Positions 35,657 through 45,375 of a stretch of 64,000 nt of DNA are shown piece by piece (the stretch's first letter is position 1; every line of letters begins with the position of its first letter). The translations under genes were made by a program, and so were the position numbers. Below the pieces are notes generated by a model. It was not told the DNA's origin. It worked only from the letters and a program-made list of their open reading frames with translations, and searched no databases. This DNA is from Picrophilus oshimae DSM 9789 (GTDB lineage Archaea > Thermoplasmatota > Thermoplasmata > Thermoplasmatales > Thermoplasmataceae): the NCBI RefSeq assembly GCF_900176435.1, contig NZ_FWYE01000001.1, forward strand, positions 124,001-188,000. Reading direction: 5' to 3'.

Positions 35657-37297
35657 TTATTCTTTTTTATTTTCACTTTTTGATTCCTTTTTGCCCTTCC
35701 TGGATCTTGCTGCCACGATTCCAATAAGTATCAGAACTATTACGATCAGAACGATTATAATTATGTACAGTGGATCTGTAAATGTCTTTACAACCTTCTG
35801 CGATATTGTTGGTGATATCTTTGCATTGAAATTGTATGTTTTTGTAAATAATTCCTGTGTGTTGTTAAAATGCCAGGTAACTAGAATCTGTGATGGATAG
35901 GTTCCGTTCGCTACAGCAGGGCTTGTGTCAACTATAAATGTAACCTTTATTGACTGGCCAGGCCTGATCTCTGAAAATGTAACATTGTTTACATCGAGTG
36001 CGCTAAGTGGATTTGATGATGATACGTGTATTGAAATCACACTGGGCGTAAGTAAATGAATTTCAACATCACGGAATGTTTTGTTTCCAGTATTGTTTAA
36101 ATAAAATGTCATGAGCTGCTTCTTTGTATTTGATAGTAATTTAACTGTTCCTGAGCTTATCTTAAGGTCATTGTAACCGCTTGAGTGTATTCTTTCATTT
36201 ATTGTATAGTTCATTGAATCTATACTTAGATATACCTTATGATATCCTGTTATGTTCATTGCATTGACATAAAATGTAACGTTTATTACCCCGGGCTCAA
36301 AGTATTTTAAATGATAATAGTCTGGTGATACGACCTTAAAGTATTTTGAATATAATGAAACGTTTAAATCCTTTTTAAATGAATTACCGGAATTCTCAAG
36401 AACAAACGTCATTTTTATGAATTTTTCGTTCTGATATATTACAGGAGGATTTGAGTAATAGCTTACAAGTGATATGTTTGAATAACCCGTAACCGGAACC
36501 ATAAAGCTGGTGTTATGACATGCACCATTGTAGTAAAGTGTTAGGTTCTGCCTGTAAAATGAATCATTAACATTCTTTATTGATGCAATGAATGTTAAAT
36601 TGACAACACCAAATGAATTCAATGCAGATATATTCTCATACTGTTTATAACCTGTTAATGGATTTGAAGGCTTATACATAACAGTAATGTTTGAAACTGG
36701 CATATTGCCAAGGTTTTCAAGAATTACCGTTAATGGTATATTTTTCATTCCAGGGGTTCCGTTTATATGTTCTGATGCCTCGCCGAAGTATGATGTCAGC
36801 ACTGAAAGCCTGACATTGCCAAGTAATGGTATTATAAATGTTGTGTTGCCACTGTAAAAGGTTCCGTTGATCGTGTAATTATAAACAAGTGCCTCCTCGT
36901 AGTATCCAGTACCTGCCACAGGGCTTATGTTAACGAACTGGTATATTAGACCGGGTTCTCCTGCCTGGAATATTTTGTATGAAACATTGTTTTTTACCAT
37001 TTTGTCAGGACCATTTATGTAGCTGCATGAAAATGGAGAGTCCTTAAAGTACTTTAAATTCAGTGTAACATTAAGATTATCAACTGTCTTTACCGAGGTA
37101 AAGTTCACAAACAATGGTACATTGTTCATTCCAGGAGAGACCAACTTATCTGATTCCGGGGAATACCAGTGGGTACCTGTTACCGTTATCAAAGAACTGC
37201 TGTTCGAAACTGCCGGCTGGTTATTATGAACCACTGGCACGGCAGATGCCAGAAGCATTAAAACGATTACTGCAGGAATAAAATACTTTATTTTCAT
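35657..37297 (-). CDS. Secreted/surface protein with CARDB-like repeats and C-terminal anchor
   Basis: 546 residues. A signal peptide (MKIKYFIPAVIVLMLLASAVPVV) is followed by four or five repeats of about 100 residues, each with an FLENSGN- or LENLGN-like core, typical of the COG1361/CARDB surface domains. Then comes a membrane helix (IIIIVLIVIVLILIGIVAA) and a basic KGKKESKSENKKE tail. Many N-x-S/T sequons fit heavy N-glycosylation. It is probably a cell-surface or transport-associated protein, with the bulk outside. Co-transcribed with the PadR-like gene behind it. Confidence 0.82.
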   Translation of the reverse strand: MKIKYFIPAVIVLMLLASAVPVVHNNQPAVSNSSSLITVTGTHWYSPESDKLVSPGMNNVPLFVNFTSVKTVDNLNVTLNLKYFKDSPFSCSYINGPDKMVKNNVSYKIFQAGEPGLIYQFVNISPVAGTGYYEEALVYNYTINGTFYSGNTTFIIPLLGNVRLSVLTSYFGEASEHINGTPGMKNIPLTVILENLGNMPVSNITVMYKPSNPLTGYKQYENISALNSFGVVNLTFIASIKNVNDSFYRQNLTLYYNGACHNTSFMVPVTGYSNISLVSYYSNPPVIYQNEKFIKMTFVLENSGNSFKKDLNVSLYSKYFKVVSPDYYHLKYFEPGVINVTFYVNAMNITGYHKVYLSIDSMNYTINERIHSSGYNDLKISSGTVKLLSNTKKQLMTFYLNNTGNKTFRDVEIHLLTPSVISIHVSSSNPLSALDVNNVTFSEIRPGQSIKVTFIVDTSPAVANGTYPSQILVTWHFNNTQELFTKTYNFNAKISPTISQKVVKTFTDPLYIIIIVLIVIVLILIGIVAARSRKGKKESKSENKKE

Positions 37298-37512
37298 TTT
37301 AACACCTGTCTATTTCGACATATCTATTTAATATAAAAGATTTTTTTGTCACCGTTTATTCTAAAATATGTTAAATTAAAAATGTATTTATTTAACATAT
37401 TATTAAATTAATATTTATTTTTTTAATATTATTGACATTGTTTTAATATGCATGGATCAAAAATTATTTATGTATATTTAAAAAAGTATTTAAATAATAA
37501 AAATTTTTAAGT

Positions 37513-38859
37513 ATGATTTTAATATTTTATACTATAGGTAATGTAATAGATGACATAGATAATGCAAGAACGTCATCATTGCATTTGAAATGGACAGTAA
37601 TAACAACGCTTGGTGATTTTCTTGATGGTGCAATGTTCGGGATAACAGGAATAACATTGATACCATTAATACCTTACCTTCATTTGAATTCTTTTGAGCA
37701 GGGAATACCGGCATTTTTAACGCTTCTCGGAACAGCAGCCGGTGCAATAAGCGTAAGCAGGCTTGGCGACAAGTTTGGAAGGAAGCATATTTATTCATTT
37801 GATGCAATAATATACGGAATAGCTGCAATAATGCTTTCAATAACGTTTAATCTCTACTGGGCAATGGTATTCTTCTTTATGGTTGGCTTCGGTGTTGGTG
37901 GAGATGTGCCAAATTCATGGTCTTTGTTAATAGAATTTGCACCAAAGGATAAACGTGGCAGTCTTTTTTCATTTACATACATACTATGGTTCCTTGGAGG
38001 TATTATAGGAACGCTGCTTGCAGTTCTTCTGGTTCCCTATGGCATGCTTCTTTTCAGGATAGAGTGGGCCTTTTTTGGTATTATAGCATTCTTTGTCTGG
38101 TTCCTTAGGAAACAGCTACCTGAATCGCCAAGGTACAATGCATTAAACAATAATGAAAAGGAATTAATAAGCACGGCAAACATGGTTGGCAGCAATGAAA
38201 AAAATATAAAGAGCTATAAAAGGCATGCTTACAGGGAACTATTTAATAACTATGGAAGGTACATGCTGCTTGCATTTCTATTATACATGATGTGCGGAAT
38301 ACCTGAATCAACAAATGGTGAGTTCTATCCTTATATATTCAGGTTACTTGGTCTCTCACTTGCACAGTCTTATGAGCTTGAGGCCATGATATTCATAATT
38401 ACATTGCTATCAGTCTTTGTGTTTAGATACATTGTTGATCTTATAGGCAGGGTAAAAACCTATATAATAAGTGGATCGATCTACGCAGCAGGCATGTACA
38501 TGCTTGGCAGCAGGTTTGTTTACCATAGTATATATCTATTGATATTCACGGCCATTCTTCTTGCAGTTGGTCTTGGTCTTGGCTTTGATATAATAAATAG
38601 ATTATACTCAACAGTGCATCTACCGGTTAGCATAAGGGCAAGTGGCCAGGGTTTAATCTGGTTTTCACTTAGAATTGAGGTTGCATTCTTTGGACTTTAC
38701 ACACCTTATTTAATCTCAGTTTACGGTTTACCGGTGCTTTACACAATCTTTGGATTCATGATACTTTTAGATGTAATAACAATTATTGTTCTGAACTTTA
38801 AGTCCCCGGGAATGGTGAATACAGAGAAAAGGAGCATAGATGAGCTTGCAGGGGAATGA
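37513..38859 (+). CDS. MFS transporter, metabolite:H+ symporter type
   Basis: 448 residues and 12 helices. It has motif A SRLGDKFGRKHIY, then VGFGVGGDVPNSWSLLIEFAPKDKRGSLF and LPESPRYNAL, which point to the sugar/organic-acid:H+ symporter group. The first helix pair begins WTVITTLGDFLDGAMFGITGI. It is divergent from the secreted protein gene, with an AT-rich 215-base region in between. Substrate is unknown. Confidence 0.87.
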   Translation: MILIFYTIGNVIDDIDNARTSSLHLKWTVITTLGDFLDGAMFGITGITLIPLIPYLHLNSFEQGIPAFLTLLGTAAGAISVSRLGDKFGRKHIYSFDAIIYGIAAIMLSITFNLYWAMVFFFMVGFGVGGDVPNSWSLLIEFAPKDKRGSLFSFTYILWFLGGIIGTLLAVLLVPYGMLLFRIEWAFFGIIAFFVWFLRKQLPESPRYNALNNNEKELISTANMVGSNEKNIKSYKRHAYRELFNNYGRYMLLAFLLYMMCGIPESTNGEFYPYIFRLLGLSLAQSYELEAMIFIITLLSVFVFRYIVDLIGRVKTYIISGSIYAAGMYMLGSRFVYHSIYLLIFTAILLAVGLGLGFDIINRLYSTVHLPVSIRASGQGLIWFSLRIEVAFFGLYTPYLISVYGLPVLYTIFGFMILLDVITIIVLNFKSPGMVNTEKRSIDELAGE

Positions 38860-38884
38860 TTTATATTTAAAAACAATAAATTAT

Positions 38885-40030
38885 TTAATATTCCATGCCA
38901 GAGAAATTCTTAAGAAATTTTATTAAAATTGCCATTATAAACATTGGTATGCTTAAAATCATAAAAGAACGGAAACCAGAATAATCGTAAAGCAGACCGC
39001 CTATTACGCTTGATAGTGCCGTAACTGCTATTGTAAATGTATTAAAATTCCCCTGGATTCTTGACATCATATTTATTGGTATTATCCTTATCAATGATGT
39101 GTTAATTGCAACGTTTTCGATCCCTATTGAAATGCCGGCAATGAGGACTGGAAATACATCGAAAATAATATTGTTCAATATTGATATAATAAAGAGTGCC
39201 GATGCTATAACAGCAAAGATAATAACACTTATTACTCCAATGTTACCTTTAATTTTCTGGCCTGTAAATGATCCTATTGAAACACCAAATATGAATAATC
39301 CAAAAACTATTGAAACATAAATTGCAGGGAGTCCAAAACCCACCTGTATCATTGATATAAAAAGTATTCCAAACATTCCAAGTATAAAATTCACTATTAG
39401 ACCTATTAATATAATTTCTTTTATCCTTTTATCATTAACAACAAATTTTATTCCATTCTTAATGTATTCATTTATTGACCCGGTACCACCGTACCCTGTA
39501 TGTTTTATAATTATAACAGGTATCAACGACGCAATAAATATTATGTTAATTATTATAAATGATTTAATATCACCAAGTGCTATTATTATGCCGGATATTA
39601 CAAAACCAAGCCCCTCCCCAAACATGGATGAAAATGACATAAGTGATAATCCTGATTTATACTGCGCTTCACCCAGGAATGCCTTTGTCCATGAAGCCCT
39701 TACAGAGTCAACGATGTCTGATGTAAAACCAAGCATGAAGGTTGATATAAATATAGATAAAACGATGTAAGCATCAACATTATAATATAATGAAGATATT
39801 ATTAATATCAGGGATATTCTAATAATCATTGCGGCCATTGCAAGCTCCTTTTTTATCATCGTTCTATCAACAAATGATCCAACTATTATGCTTAGCATCA
39901 ATGGGAGTGTCATCATGCTGTCTGATAAACCTGCCAGAACCGGGCTTCTTGTAATATCAAGTATTACCCAGATGATTACGAGATTATATGCAGAAAGGCC
40001 AAGCCTGGAAAAGGATGAGTTTAATATCAT
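38885..40030 (-). CDS. MFS transporter (MFS_3-like)
   Basis: 381 residues from the ATG at 40030. The open frame extends upstream to 40135, but that part overlaps the divergent regulator and is not family-like. It has 12 helices, with a FKLMILNSSFSRLGLSAYNLVIIWVILDITRSPVLAGLSDSMM start and VGSFVDRTMIKKELAMAAMIIR (motif A region), as in exporter-like MFS. The regulator at 40087 is divergent, so it may control this gene. Confidence 0.85.
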   Translation of the reverse strand: MILNSSFSRLGLSAYNLVIIWVILDITRSPVLAGLSDSMMTLPLMLSIIVGSFVDRTMIKKELAMAAMIIRISLILIISSLYYNVDAYIVLSIFISTFMLGFTSDIVDSVRASWTKAFLGEAQYKSGLSLMSFSSMFGEGLGFVISGIIIALGDIKSFIIINIIFIASLIPVIIIKHTGYGGTGSINEYIKNGIKFVVNDKRIKEIILIGLIVNFILGMFGILFISMIQVGFGLPAIYVSIVFGLFIFGVSIGSFTGQKIKGNIGVISVIIFAVIASALFIISILNNIIFDVFPVLIAGISIGIENVAINTSLIRIIPINMMSRIQGNFNTFTIAVTALSSVIGGLLYDYSGFRSFMILSIPMFIMAILIKFLKNFSGMEY

Positions 40031-40086
40031 TAGTTTAAAATTATCACTTATACGTAGATTATTATCATATATAAAAATATGGTGCC

Positions 40087-40704
40087 ATGGACGGTTTAAT
40101 AAAAAACATTGATGTTCTTTTAAATAATTTCTCAAACAAAACCAGGCTTATGATAATAACATTGATAATAAACAACGGTCCAATGACTGTAACACAGCTA
40201 TCAAAGGTTATAAAGACGAGCAGATCCAACCTTTACCAGATAATTAAGGGCATGCTGCGAGATAATGTACTAATCCAGGACAGGGTCGAAACAAATAAAA
40301 ATTACGTTGAAAAATACTATAATATAAATGAGAAGCTCTTTTCAAGTGTAAGATCCAAGGACATCATAAATGCCATATCAAATATGAATGATGAAAGGCT
40401 CAGGGATTTCATGGTATCATTTCTTACAACTGCCTCTGCAGTAATATCAATGATCGCAGGCCAGGTTGCAATGGCAGATACAGATGATATGAAACGCTAT
40501 CATGAAGAGATAAAAAACAGGTTTATTACAATGTCATTTTCATCCATTTCAAAGGAGATGGCTTCAAGATATTATGATATTCACAGAAAATTCATGGAGG
40601 ATGTTGATAGCGATGAGGATCAGAACTATGATCATTTACTTTATGTTATATCCTTTCCGGTAACGCCATACTCAATGTTTTTAAATAGAAGGAATCACCA
40701 TTGA
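40087..40704 (+). CDS. Winged-helix transcriptional regulator
   Basis: 205 residues. Residues about 15-70 form an ArsR/MarR-like winged helix (NKTRLMIITLIINNGPMTVTQLSKVIKTSRSNLYQIIKGMLRDNVLI), followed by a wing ETNKNYVEKYYNINE. The C-terminal 100 residues are helical with a hydrophobic stretch (FLTTASAVISMIAGQVAMAD), a possible ligand or dimer region. It is divergent from the MFS exporter gene, 56 bases apart, with a TATA-like ATATATAAAA at 40067-40076 usable in both directions. Regulating the exporter is a natural inference. Confidence 0.78.
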   Translation: MDGLIKNIDVLLNNFSNKTRLMIITLIINNGPMTVTQLSKVIKTSRSNLYQIIKGMLRDNVLIQDRVETNKNYVEKYYNINEKLFSSVRSKDIINAISNMNDERLRDFMVSFLTTASAVISMIAGQVAMADTDDMKRYHEEIKNRFITMSFSSISKEMASRYYDIHRKFMEDVDSDEDQNYDHLLYVISFPVTPYSMFLNRRNHH

Positions 40705-40771
40705 TAGATTATAAAATTATTAAAAGAATTTCTATCCATTAAAAATTAATCCCTGGACATGATCGTTTTGC

Positions 40772-41347
40772 TCAATGCAGCCTGCCGGCTATGATTTTTA
40801 ACAATCTTTTAGATTTTTCAGGGGAAATTTTTGAAACTGCCCCCTGTGTGGATATTACACAGTCGTTTTCACGCATTTCAGAGAATGATATTATGTTTTT
40901 TGTAAGGTTGTATATATCTTTCATAATATAGCCAATGCCCTTCTTTTTCTTTTCTGCTATGCTTTCATTTATAATTTTATCTGTGTCGCCAAAGAACCAG
41001 ACATCTAAAAAATAGATCTTTAGCGGCCTGTAACCCTCTGGCGTGAATGCACCGTCATATGGCTCATTATCAATTATTTTTTTGCATGAAAGGATTCCGA
41101 TACCTATTATACCTGTTTTTACGCCCGGATCAGCAGGCAAATATTCCTGTTTCATTGAGTGGAATACAAAGATATCGCCTTTTTTAAATGATGCATAGGC
41201 CCTCTCGGTTTTATCATAACGCCTGAAACCCCAGGATTTTAGGTTGTATGTTTTTAACCAGTCGCATGGTGGTCCTGTAATCTTCATAATATCCTTTGTG
41301 TATGCATACTCAAGAAATTTATCTCTGTCAATGTTATTCCCAAACAT
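40772..41347 (-). CDS. Unknown protein, possibly PUA/EVE-like fold
   Basis: 191 residues. The stretch ERAYASFKKGDIFVFHSM and GIIGIGILSCKKIIDNEPYDG recalls EVE/ASCH-type PUA domains, which bind modified nucleobases, but no diagnostic site is certain. The C-terminal half (TDKIINESIAEKKKKGIGYIMKDIYNLTKNIISFSEM) is helical. It sits alone between a regulator and a 366-base spacer before tRNA-Cys. Confidence 0.55.
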   Translation of the reverse strand: MFGNNIDRDKFLEYAYTKDIMKITGPPCDWLKTYNLKSWGFRRYDKTERAYASFKKGDIFVFHSMKQEYLPADPGVKTGIIGIGILSCKKIIDNEPYDGAFTPEGYRPLKIYFLDVWFFGDTDKIINESIAEKKKKGIGYIMKDIYNLTKNIISFSEMRENDCVISTQGAVSKISPEKSKRLLKIIAGRLH

Positions 41348-41713
41348 GTTAAAATCGAATTATAGAATTATATATTTATATTTAAACTTCAGTATTTATT
41401 ATTTACTAAATATATATCTGGATAAAATTAACTGCAGCTCATAACAGTAAATAATATTATCAATGATGGATTTCCTCATTGATTATCAACAAAAATAGAA
41501 AATTTATTTTTAATAAACACAACAAAACTTACATAAAATTTAATATATAAAAATAGACCCTTTCCTGAAACGGCCCCGGATGATTTAAATGTTATTGATT
41601 TACCAAGGTGCTGTTAAATGTTGAACAGAATTTTGATTTCAGAGCCTGATGTGCCAGGGTCCATATATAAATTTACCAGGTTTGTAATGGATAATAATTA
41701 TAAATCCTGATAA
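41348..41713. other. Spacer with a palindrome and a possible ACT-like fragment
   Basis: Mostly AT-rich. At 41460-41482 there is a perfect 7-base inverted repeat (TCAATGA ... TCATTGA) around a 9-base loop. At 41618-41710 a plus-strand frame of 30 codons reads MLNRILISEPDVPGSIYKFT then RFVMDNNYKS, resembling the start of an ACT domain, and ends four bases before tRNA-Cys. I cannot tell a gene fragment from chance. The stretch at about 41560-41580 is GC-rich compared with its surroundings. Confidence 0.35.
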
Positions 41714-41785
41714 AGGATAGGTAGGGATTTGAACCCTAGTAAATGGGATCTGCAGTCCCACGCATGACCTCTCTGCCACCTATCC
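41714..41785 (-). tRNA. tRNA-Cys (GCA)
   Basis: 72 bases. The acceptor GGATAGG pairs with CCTATCC, and the discriminator is T, the identity base of tRNA-Cys. The anticodon stem GGGAC/TCCCA (last pair mismatched at the loop end) holds loop TGCAGA, with anticodon GCA. The T arm has GGTTCAAATCC. No intron; CCA not encoded. Confidence 0.94.
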
Positions 41786-41888
41786 ACATAGCCATTATTG
41801 TTTTTTGATATATATTTTTAGCCCTGATGTTTTAAATTAATTTTTATCATTTAATTATTTTTTTAAGCAATATTATTATACAAGATTT

Positions 41889-42380
41889 ATGAAGGTAAAG
41901 GATTCAATGGTTGAGATTAGTAGACTTGTCCTTCCTGAGGATACAAACGTTGTAAATGCACTTTATGGTGGCAGGCTTGTGGGATGGATGGATAATATAG
42001 CAAGCATAACCGCATACAAGCATTCAAGGAAAAACATAGTAACAGGAAGCATAGACAGCCTGTTTTTTATATCACCGATAAGACTTGGAGATATCGTTAC
42101 AATAAGATCATTCGTTACATACACAACAAGATCTACAATGGAGATCGAGATAGATGTTTTTTCAGAAAATGCAATAACAGGAGATAAAAAGATAACAACC
42201 CAGGCATTCTTTACATATGTTGCAATAGACGGCGATGGAAAGCCTGTTGAGATAAACCAGATTGAGCCGGAAAACGATGAGGAGATGAAAAGGTATAAGG
42301 AAGGTGAAATAAGAAGCGCCGAAAGGCTTAAAAGGCTTGCAGAGACAAAGGAAAGGATTAAAGCCACTCTTAAAATATAA
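41889..42380 (+). CDS. Acyl-CoA thioesterase, hotdog fold
   Basis: 163 residues, one hotdog domain of the YciA/BFIT group. It has the N-terminal LVLPEDTNVVNALYGGRLVGWMDNIASITAYKHS (the Asn and Asp of the active site), then VTGSIDSLFFISPIRLGDIVTIRSFV, and a charged C-terminal helix (ERLKRLAETKERIKATLKI). It hydrolyses acyl-CoA, possibly paired with the acyl-CoA dehydrogenase chemistry in this genome. The next gene starts four bases after its stop. Confidence 0.88.
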   Translation: MKVKDSMVEISRLVLPEDTNVVNALYGGRLVGWMDNIASITAYKHSRKNIVTGSIDSLFFISPIRLGDIVTIRSFVTYTTRSTMEIEIDVFSENAITGDKKITTQAFFTYVAIDGDGKPVEINQIEPENDEEMKRYKEGEIRSAERLKRLAETKERIKATLKI

Positions 42381-42384
42381 GTCC

Positions 42385-42906
42385 ATGAACGGCAGCATCT
42401 ACGAAAGGGAGCTTTTAAATATACTATCAGGTGATGAAAGATCCATAGAAAGGATCTCCAGAAGCAGGGATCCATATTATAAATACGTTTTATCATCGCT
42501 TATTGAGAGGCCATTCTATGTTACAAGGGCTGCTGGCTCCCTTGGTGCGGATCTTGTTGCAATCCGTGATGATTACTCAATGGTTATAGAGGTGAAATCT
42601 TCAGAGAGAGATAAATTAATCTTCAGTGAGAACTCCGGCACAAAGCAGGAACAGGCCCTTAGGCTTCATAACAAATGCCTTAAATCCGGATTGTTTATAA
42701 CATATGCATACAGGTTAAAAAAGGCATCCGGTGATCCCTGGCATTTTTTCACAATAAAAAGCGATGTTGAATATAAAGGAAATCTTTCCGGTCTTTATAA
42801 TATTCTCCCAAAGCAGGAGGTTACAAAAAATGGTAATTTTATACTGCAGTGGAGTTCTGGCCTGCCACTGCTTAAACTTGTTTCATATCTAAATAATATT
42901 ATTTAA
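42385..42906 (+). CDS. Holliday-junction-resolvase-like nuclease (Hjc family)
   Basis: 173 residues from the ATG at 42385; a longer frame overlaps the thioesterase in another phase. It has the PD-(D/E)xK core of archaeal Hjc: YERELL (Glu8), Asp56 in GSLGADLVAI, and Glu69-x-Lys71 in IEVKSS, followed by EQALRLHNKCLKSGLFITYAYR. It is longer than Hjc by a helical insert between the first acid and the RAAGS block. It is a structure-specific nuclease, possibly a resolvase or a paralogue. Converges with the aminotransferase gene, overlapping by eight bases. Confidence 0.75.
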   Translation: MNGSIYERELLNILSGDERSIERISRSRDPYYKYVLSSLIERPFYVTRAAGSLGADLVAIRDDYSMVIEVKSSERDKLIFSENSGTKQEQALRLHNKCLKSGLFITYAYRLKKASGDPWHFFTIKSDVEYKGNLSGLYNILPKQEVTKNGNFILQWSSGLPLLKLVSYLNNII

Positions 42907-44245
42907 GCTCCCTGTTTATTGATTCATCAATGATCTCCATTGCATTATCAATCTCTTCCTCTGTTATTATCAATGGTGGTATCAGCCTTATTGCGCTCTC
43001 ACCAGCACCGAGAAGTAAAAGACCGTTTTTGAATGATCTTTCTATAACCCTGTCCCTGAGCCCTACATTAAAGTCCCTCCTTGACCTGTCATTCACAAAA
43101 TCAATGGCCTGCATTAATCCAAGACCACGTACATCACCGATCTCCTCGTATTTGTCCTTTAGTTCGTTTAACCTCTTGTTAAGGTATTTTCCCATCTTTC
43201 TTGAATTTTCAAGCATCTTCTTTTCCTTTATTTCATTTATTGTGGCAGTGCAGGCCACTGATGCAAGCAAATTCCCGCCAAAGGTGTTTGAATGTAATCC
43301 CTCCTTATCAAAGTCGAATTTTTCATTGAATATTGATGCACCCATTGGTATTCCAGATGCTATAGACTTTGCAACAGATATTATATCAGGCTCAACCTTA
43401 AAGTATTCCGATGCAAAGAAGTATCCTGTTCTGCCAAAGCCAGTCTGAACCTCATCCATTATTAAAAGTATGTTGTTTTCATGCGCAAGCTTTATCAGTT
43501 CCCTGTGAAAGTTCTCAGGTGGTACTATGTATCCGCCCTCGCCCTGTATTGGTTCAACCATTATTGCCGCAACATCGTCTGCAGGCAGATATGTTTCAAG
43601 TGTGTACTTTTCTATGAAATCAATGGTTCTGTTAACAAGCTCGTCAGGGTTTTCATATCCATCTATGTTAAATGGATTCCTGTAAGGATTTGGATATGGC
43701 ACATGGACAACGCCAGGCATTTCAGGAAAATACATTGAATGCTGCACCGGTTTTGATGCTGTAAATGCAAGTGCACCCATTGTCCTGCCATGAAATGCAC
43801 CGATAAAGCCTATGAACTGCCTCTTCTTTGTATAATTCTTTGCAACCTTTAATGATGCCTCATTGCTTTCAGCACCGCTGTTTGCAAAAAACACCTTTTT
43901 GTTAAAATTGCCAGGGGTAACCTCGCCTAATGCCTTTGCGGCGTTCACCTGTGCCTCGTAATAAAAGTCAGTTCCTGCAAAGTGCCAGAGCTGATGAAGC
44001 TGTTCCTCAACGGCATCAAGGACGTTCTTATTCATGTATCCTATGTTTGTTGTGCTTATACCTGTTGTAAAATCCAGGAAAACGTTTCCATCAACATCCT
44101 CTATGTATGAATTATAGCCACGTTTTGCAACAATTGGCAGTGATTTTGTGCTCCTTGCGAGATATTTTTCATCCATTTCTATAATCTTTTTTGCTATTGG
44201 TCCAGGGGGTTCAACCTTTATATTTATACCTTTCAAAGCTTCCAT
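42899..44245 (-). CDS. Class III aminotransferase (acetylornithine/4-aminobutyrate type)
   Basis: 448 residues of the PLP-dependent ornithine/GABA transaminase family. Visible are FFANSGAESNEASLKVAKNYT, GAFHGRTMGALAFT, LLIMDEVQTGFGRTGYFF with the PLP-pairing Asp, and the Schiff-base lysine in ISVAKSIASGIPMGA. N-terminal GPIAKKIIEMDEKYLARSTK is typical of the archaeal clade with broad or omega-amino acid use. No arg or lys biosynthesis genes are next to it, so the donor cannot be named. Confidence 0.92.
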   Translation of the reverse strand: MEALKGINIKVEPPGPIAKKIIEMDEKYLARSTKSLPIVAKRGYNSYIEDVDGNVFLDFTTGISTTNIGYMNKNVLDAVEEQLHQLWHFAGTDFYYEAQVNAAKALGEVTPGNFNKKVFFANSGAESNEASLKVAKNYTKKRQFIGFIGAFHGRTMGALAFTASKPVQHSMYFPEMPGVVHVPYPNPYRNPFNIDGYENPDELVNRTIDFIEKYTLETYLPADDVAAIMVEPIQGEGGYIVPPENFHRELIKLAHENNILLIMDEVQTGFGRTGYFFASEYFKVEPDIISVAKSIASGIPMGASIFNEKFDFDKEGLHSNTFGGNLLASVACTATINEIKEKKMLENSRKMGKYLNKRLNELKDKYEEIGDVRGLGLMQAIDFVNDRSRRDFNVGLRDRVIERSFKNGLLLLGAGESAIRLIPPLIITEEEIDNAMEIIDESINRELK

Positions 44246-44375
44246 GATATATTAAATAGAAATAATATTATATATTTTTCTAAAAGAATCTCGTATTTTT
44301 TCTTCATTTTTCGATAATTAGGTTAAGTGAACATAATTTTTTTAATATTTATATAACAATAATAATTAACTTATA

Positions 44376-45341
44376 ATGAATTACGATCAAAAAATGCGTT
44401 TAAGTTTTCTAAGGGATGAATTAACAGATATGACATTTTACATCTACCTTTCAAATAGATTCAATGATATGAGGGAAACAATGATAAAACTTTCAAAAAT
44501 AGAGAGAAAACACTCTGAATTCTGGAGAAAGAGCCTGGAAAGCGAGGGTATAGAAACAAAGAATGTAACTCCAAGGCGGCTAAAAATAATTTTTTTGAAG
44601 ATTATAATACTTTTTATAGGCAGATCATTAACAATAAATCTGCTTGAGCATGGTGAGTACTCATCGATAATAAAATACAAGAACTACATGGAATCAAGCA
44701 ATGGGAATATTAAAGGATTAAGGGAGCTTATAACAGAGGAGATGCAGCATGAGGACATCTTTGAAAGTGATATAGACAGAAGTGCACAGAAAATTGATAG
44801 AAGCCGTGATTTTTTGTATGGCATGAGCGATGGCCTTGTTGAGGTTCTTGCCGCACTGGCAGGGCTTACAGCAATAATAGATAATCATATTTTAATAGCC
44901 CTGAGCGGCGTTGTGATAGGAATATCTGGAACGTTCAGCATGACACTTGGCGCCTATTTATCACAGAAAACCGAATCGGATTATAAGATAACAAGGATAA
45001 AGAAGATCAACATTTTTAACATAAAAAACGAATCCAAAAGGATAGATGAGTATAAAAAGGAGGCAAACAGCTCAGCACTTGCCACGGCCATATCCTATGT
45101 AATAGGTGCTGTTATACCGATATTGCCCTTTGTCTTCCTTTATAAATACTATGCAATTATGTTATCAGTTTTTCTTGTTGCCATGGCACAGGGGATATCA
45201 AATTCAATAATATCATTATCAATGGGAATAGCAATAATAAAAAATGCGATAAGAGCGTCAATGCTTGCCCTTGGGGCGGCACTTGTAACATTCTTAATCG
45301 GTTACATGTTCCACATCGTTTTCCATATATCAGTTATTTAA
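44376..45341 (+). CDS. VIT1/CCC1-like transporter with N-terminal ferritin-like domain
   Basis: 321 residues. Residues 1-140 are a rubrerythrin/ferritin-like four-helix bundle with di-iron ExxH motifs (KIERKHSEF and EEMQHEDIFE). The rest is a CCC1/VIT1 iron/manganese transporter with the FLYGMSDGLVEVLAALAGLT start and ISGTFSMTLGAYLSQKTE. The fusion combines metal sensing or oxidation with metal export. It probably moves Fe2+ or Mn2+ out of the cytoplasm, useful in an acidic iron-rich habitat. An MFS gene follows 34 bases later. Confidence 0.87.
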   Translation: MNYDQKMRLSFLRDELTDMTFYIYLSNRFNDMRETMIKLSKIERKHSEFWRKSLESEGIETKNVTPRRLKIIFLKIIILFIGRSLTINLLEHGEYSSIIKYKNYMESSNGNIKGLRELITEEMQHEDIFESDIDRSAQKIDRSRDFLYGMSDGLVEVLAALAGLTAIIDNHILIALSGVVIGISGTFSMTLGAYLSQKTESDYKITRIKKINIFNIKNESKRIDEYKKEANSSALATAISYVIGAVIPILPFVFLYKYYAIMLSVFLVAMAQGISNSIISLSMGIAIIKNAIRASMLALGAALVTFLIGYMFHIVFHISVI

Positions 45342-45375
45342 AAAAAATTAAATAAAATTATAATATCACTCAAAA

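Noticed and set aside
40031-40135. Longer N-terminus of the MFS gene at 38885
   Set aside because: It would overlap the divergent regulator at 40087 and adds residues not seen in MFS first helices.
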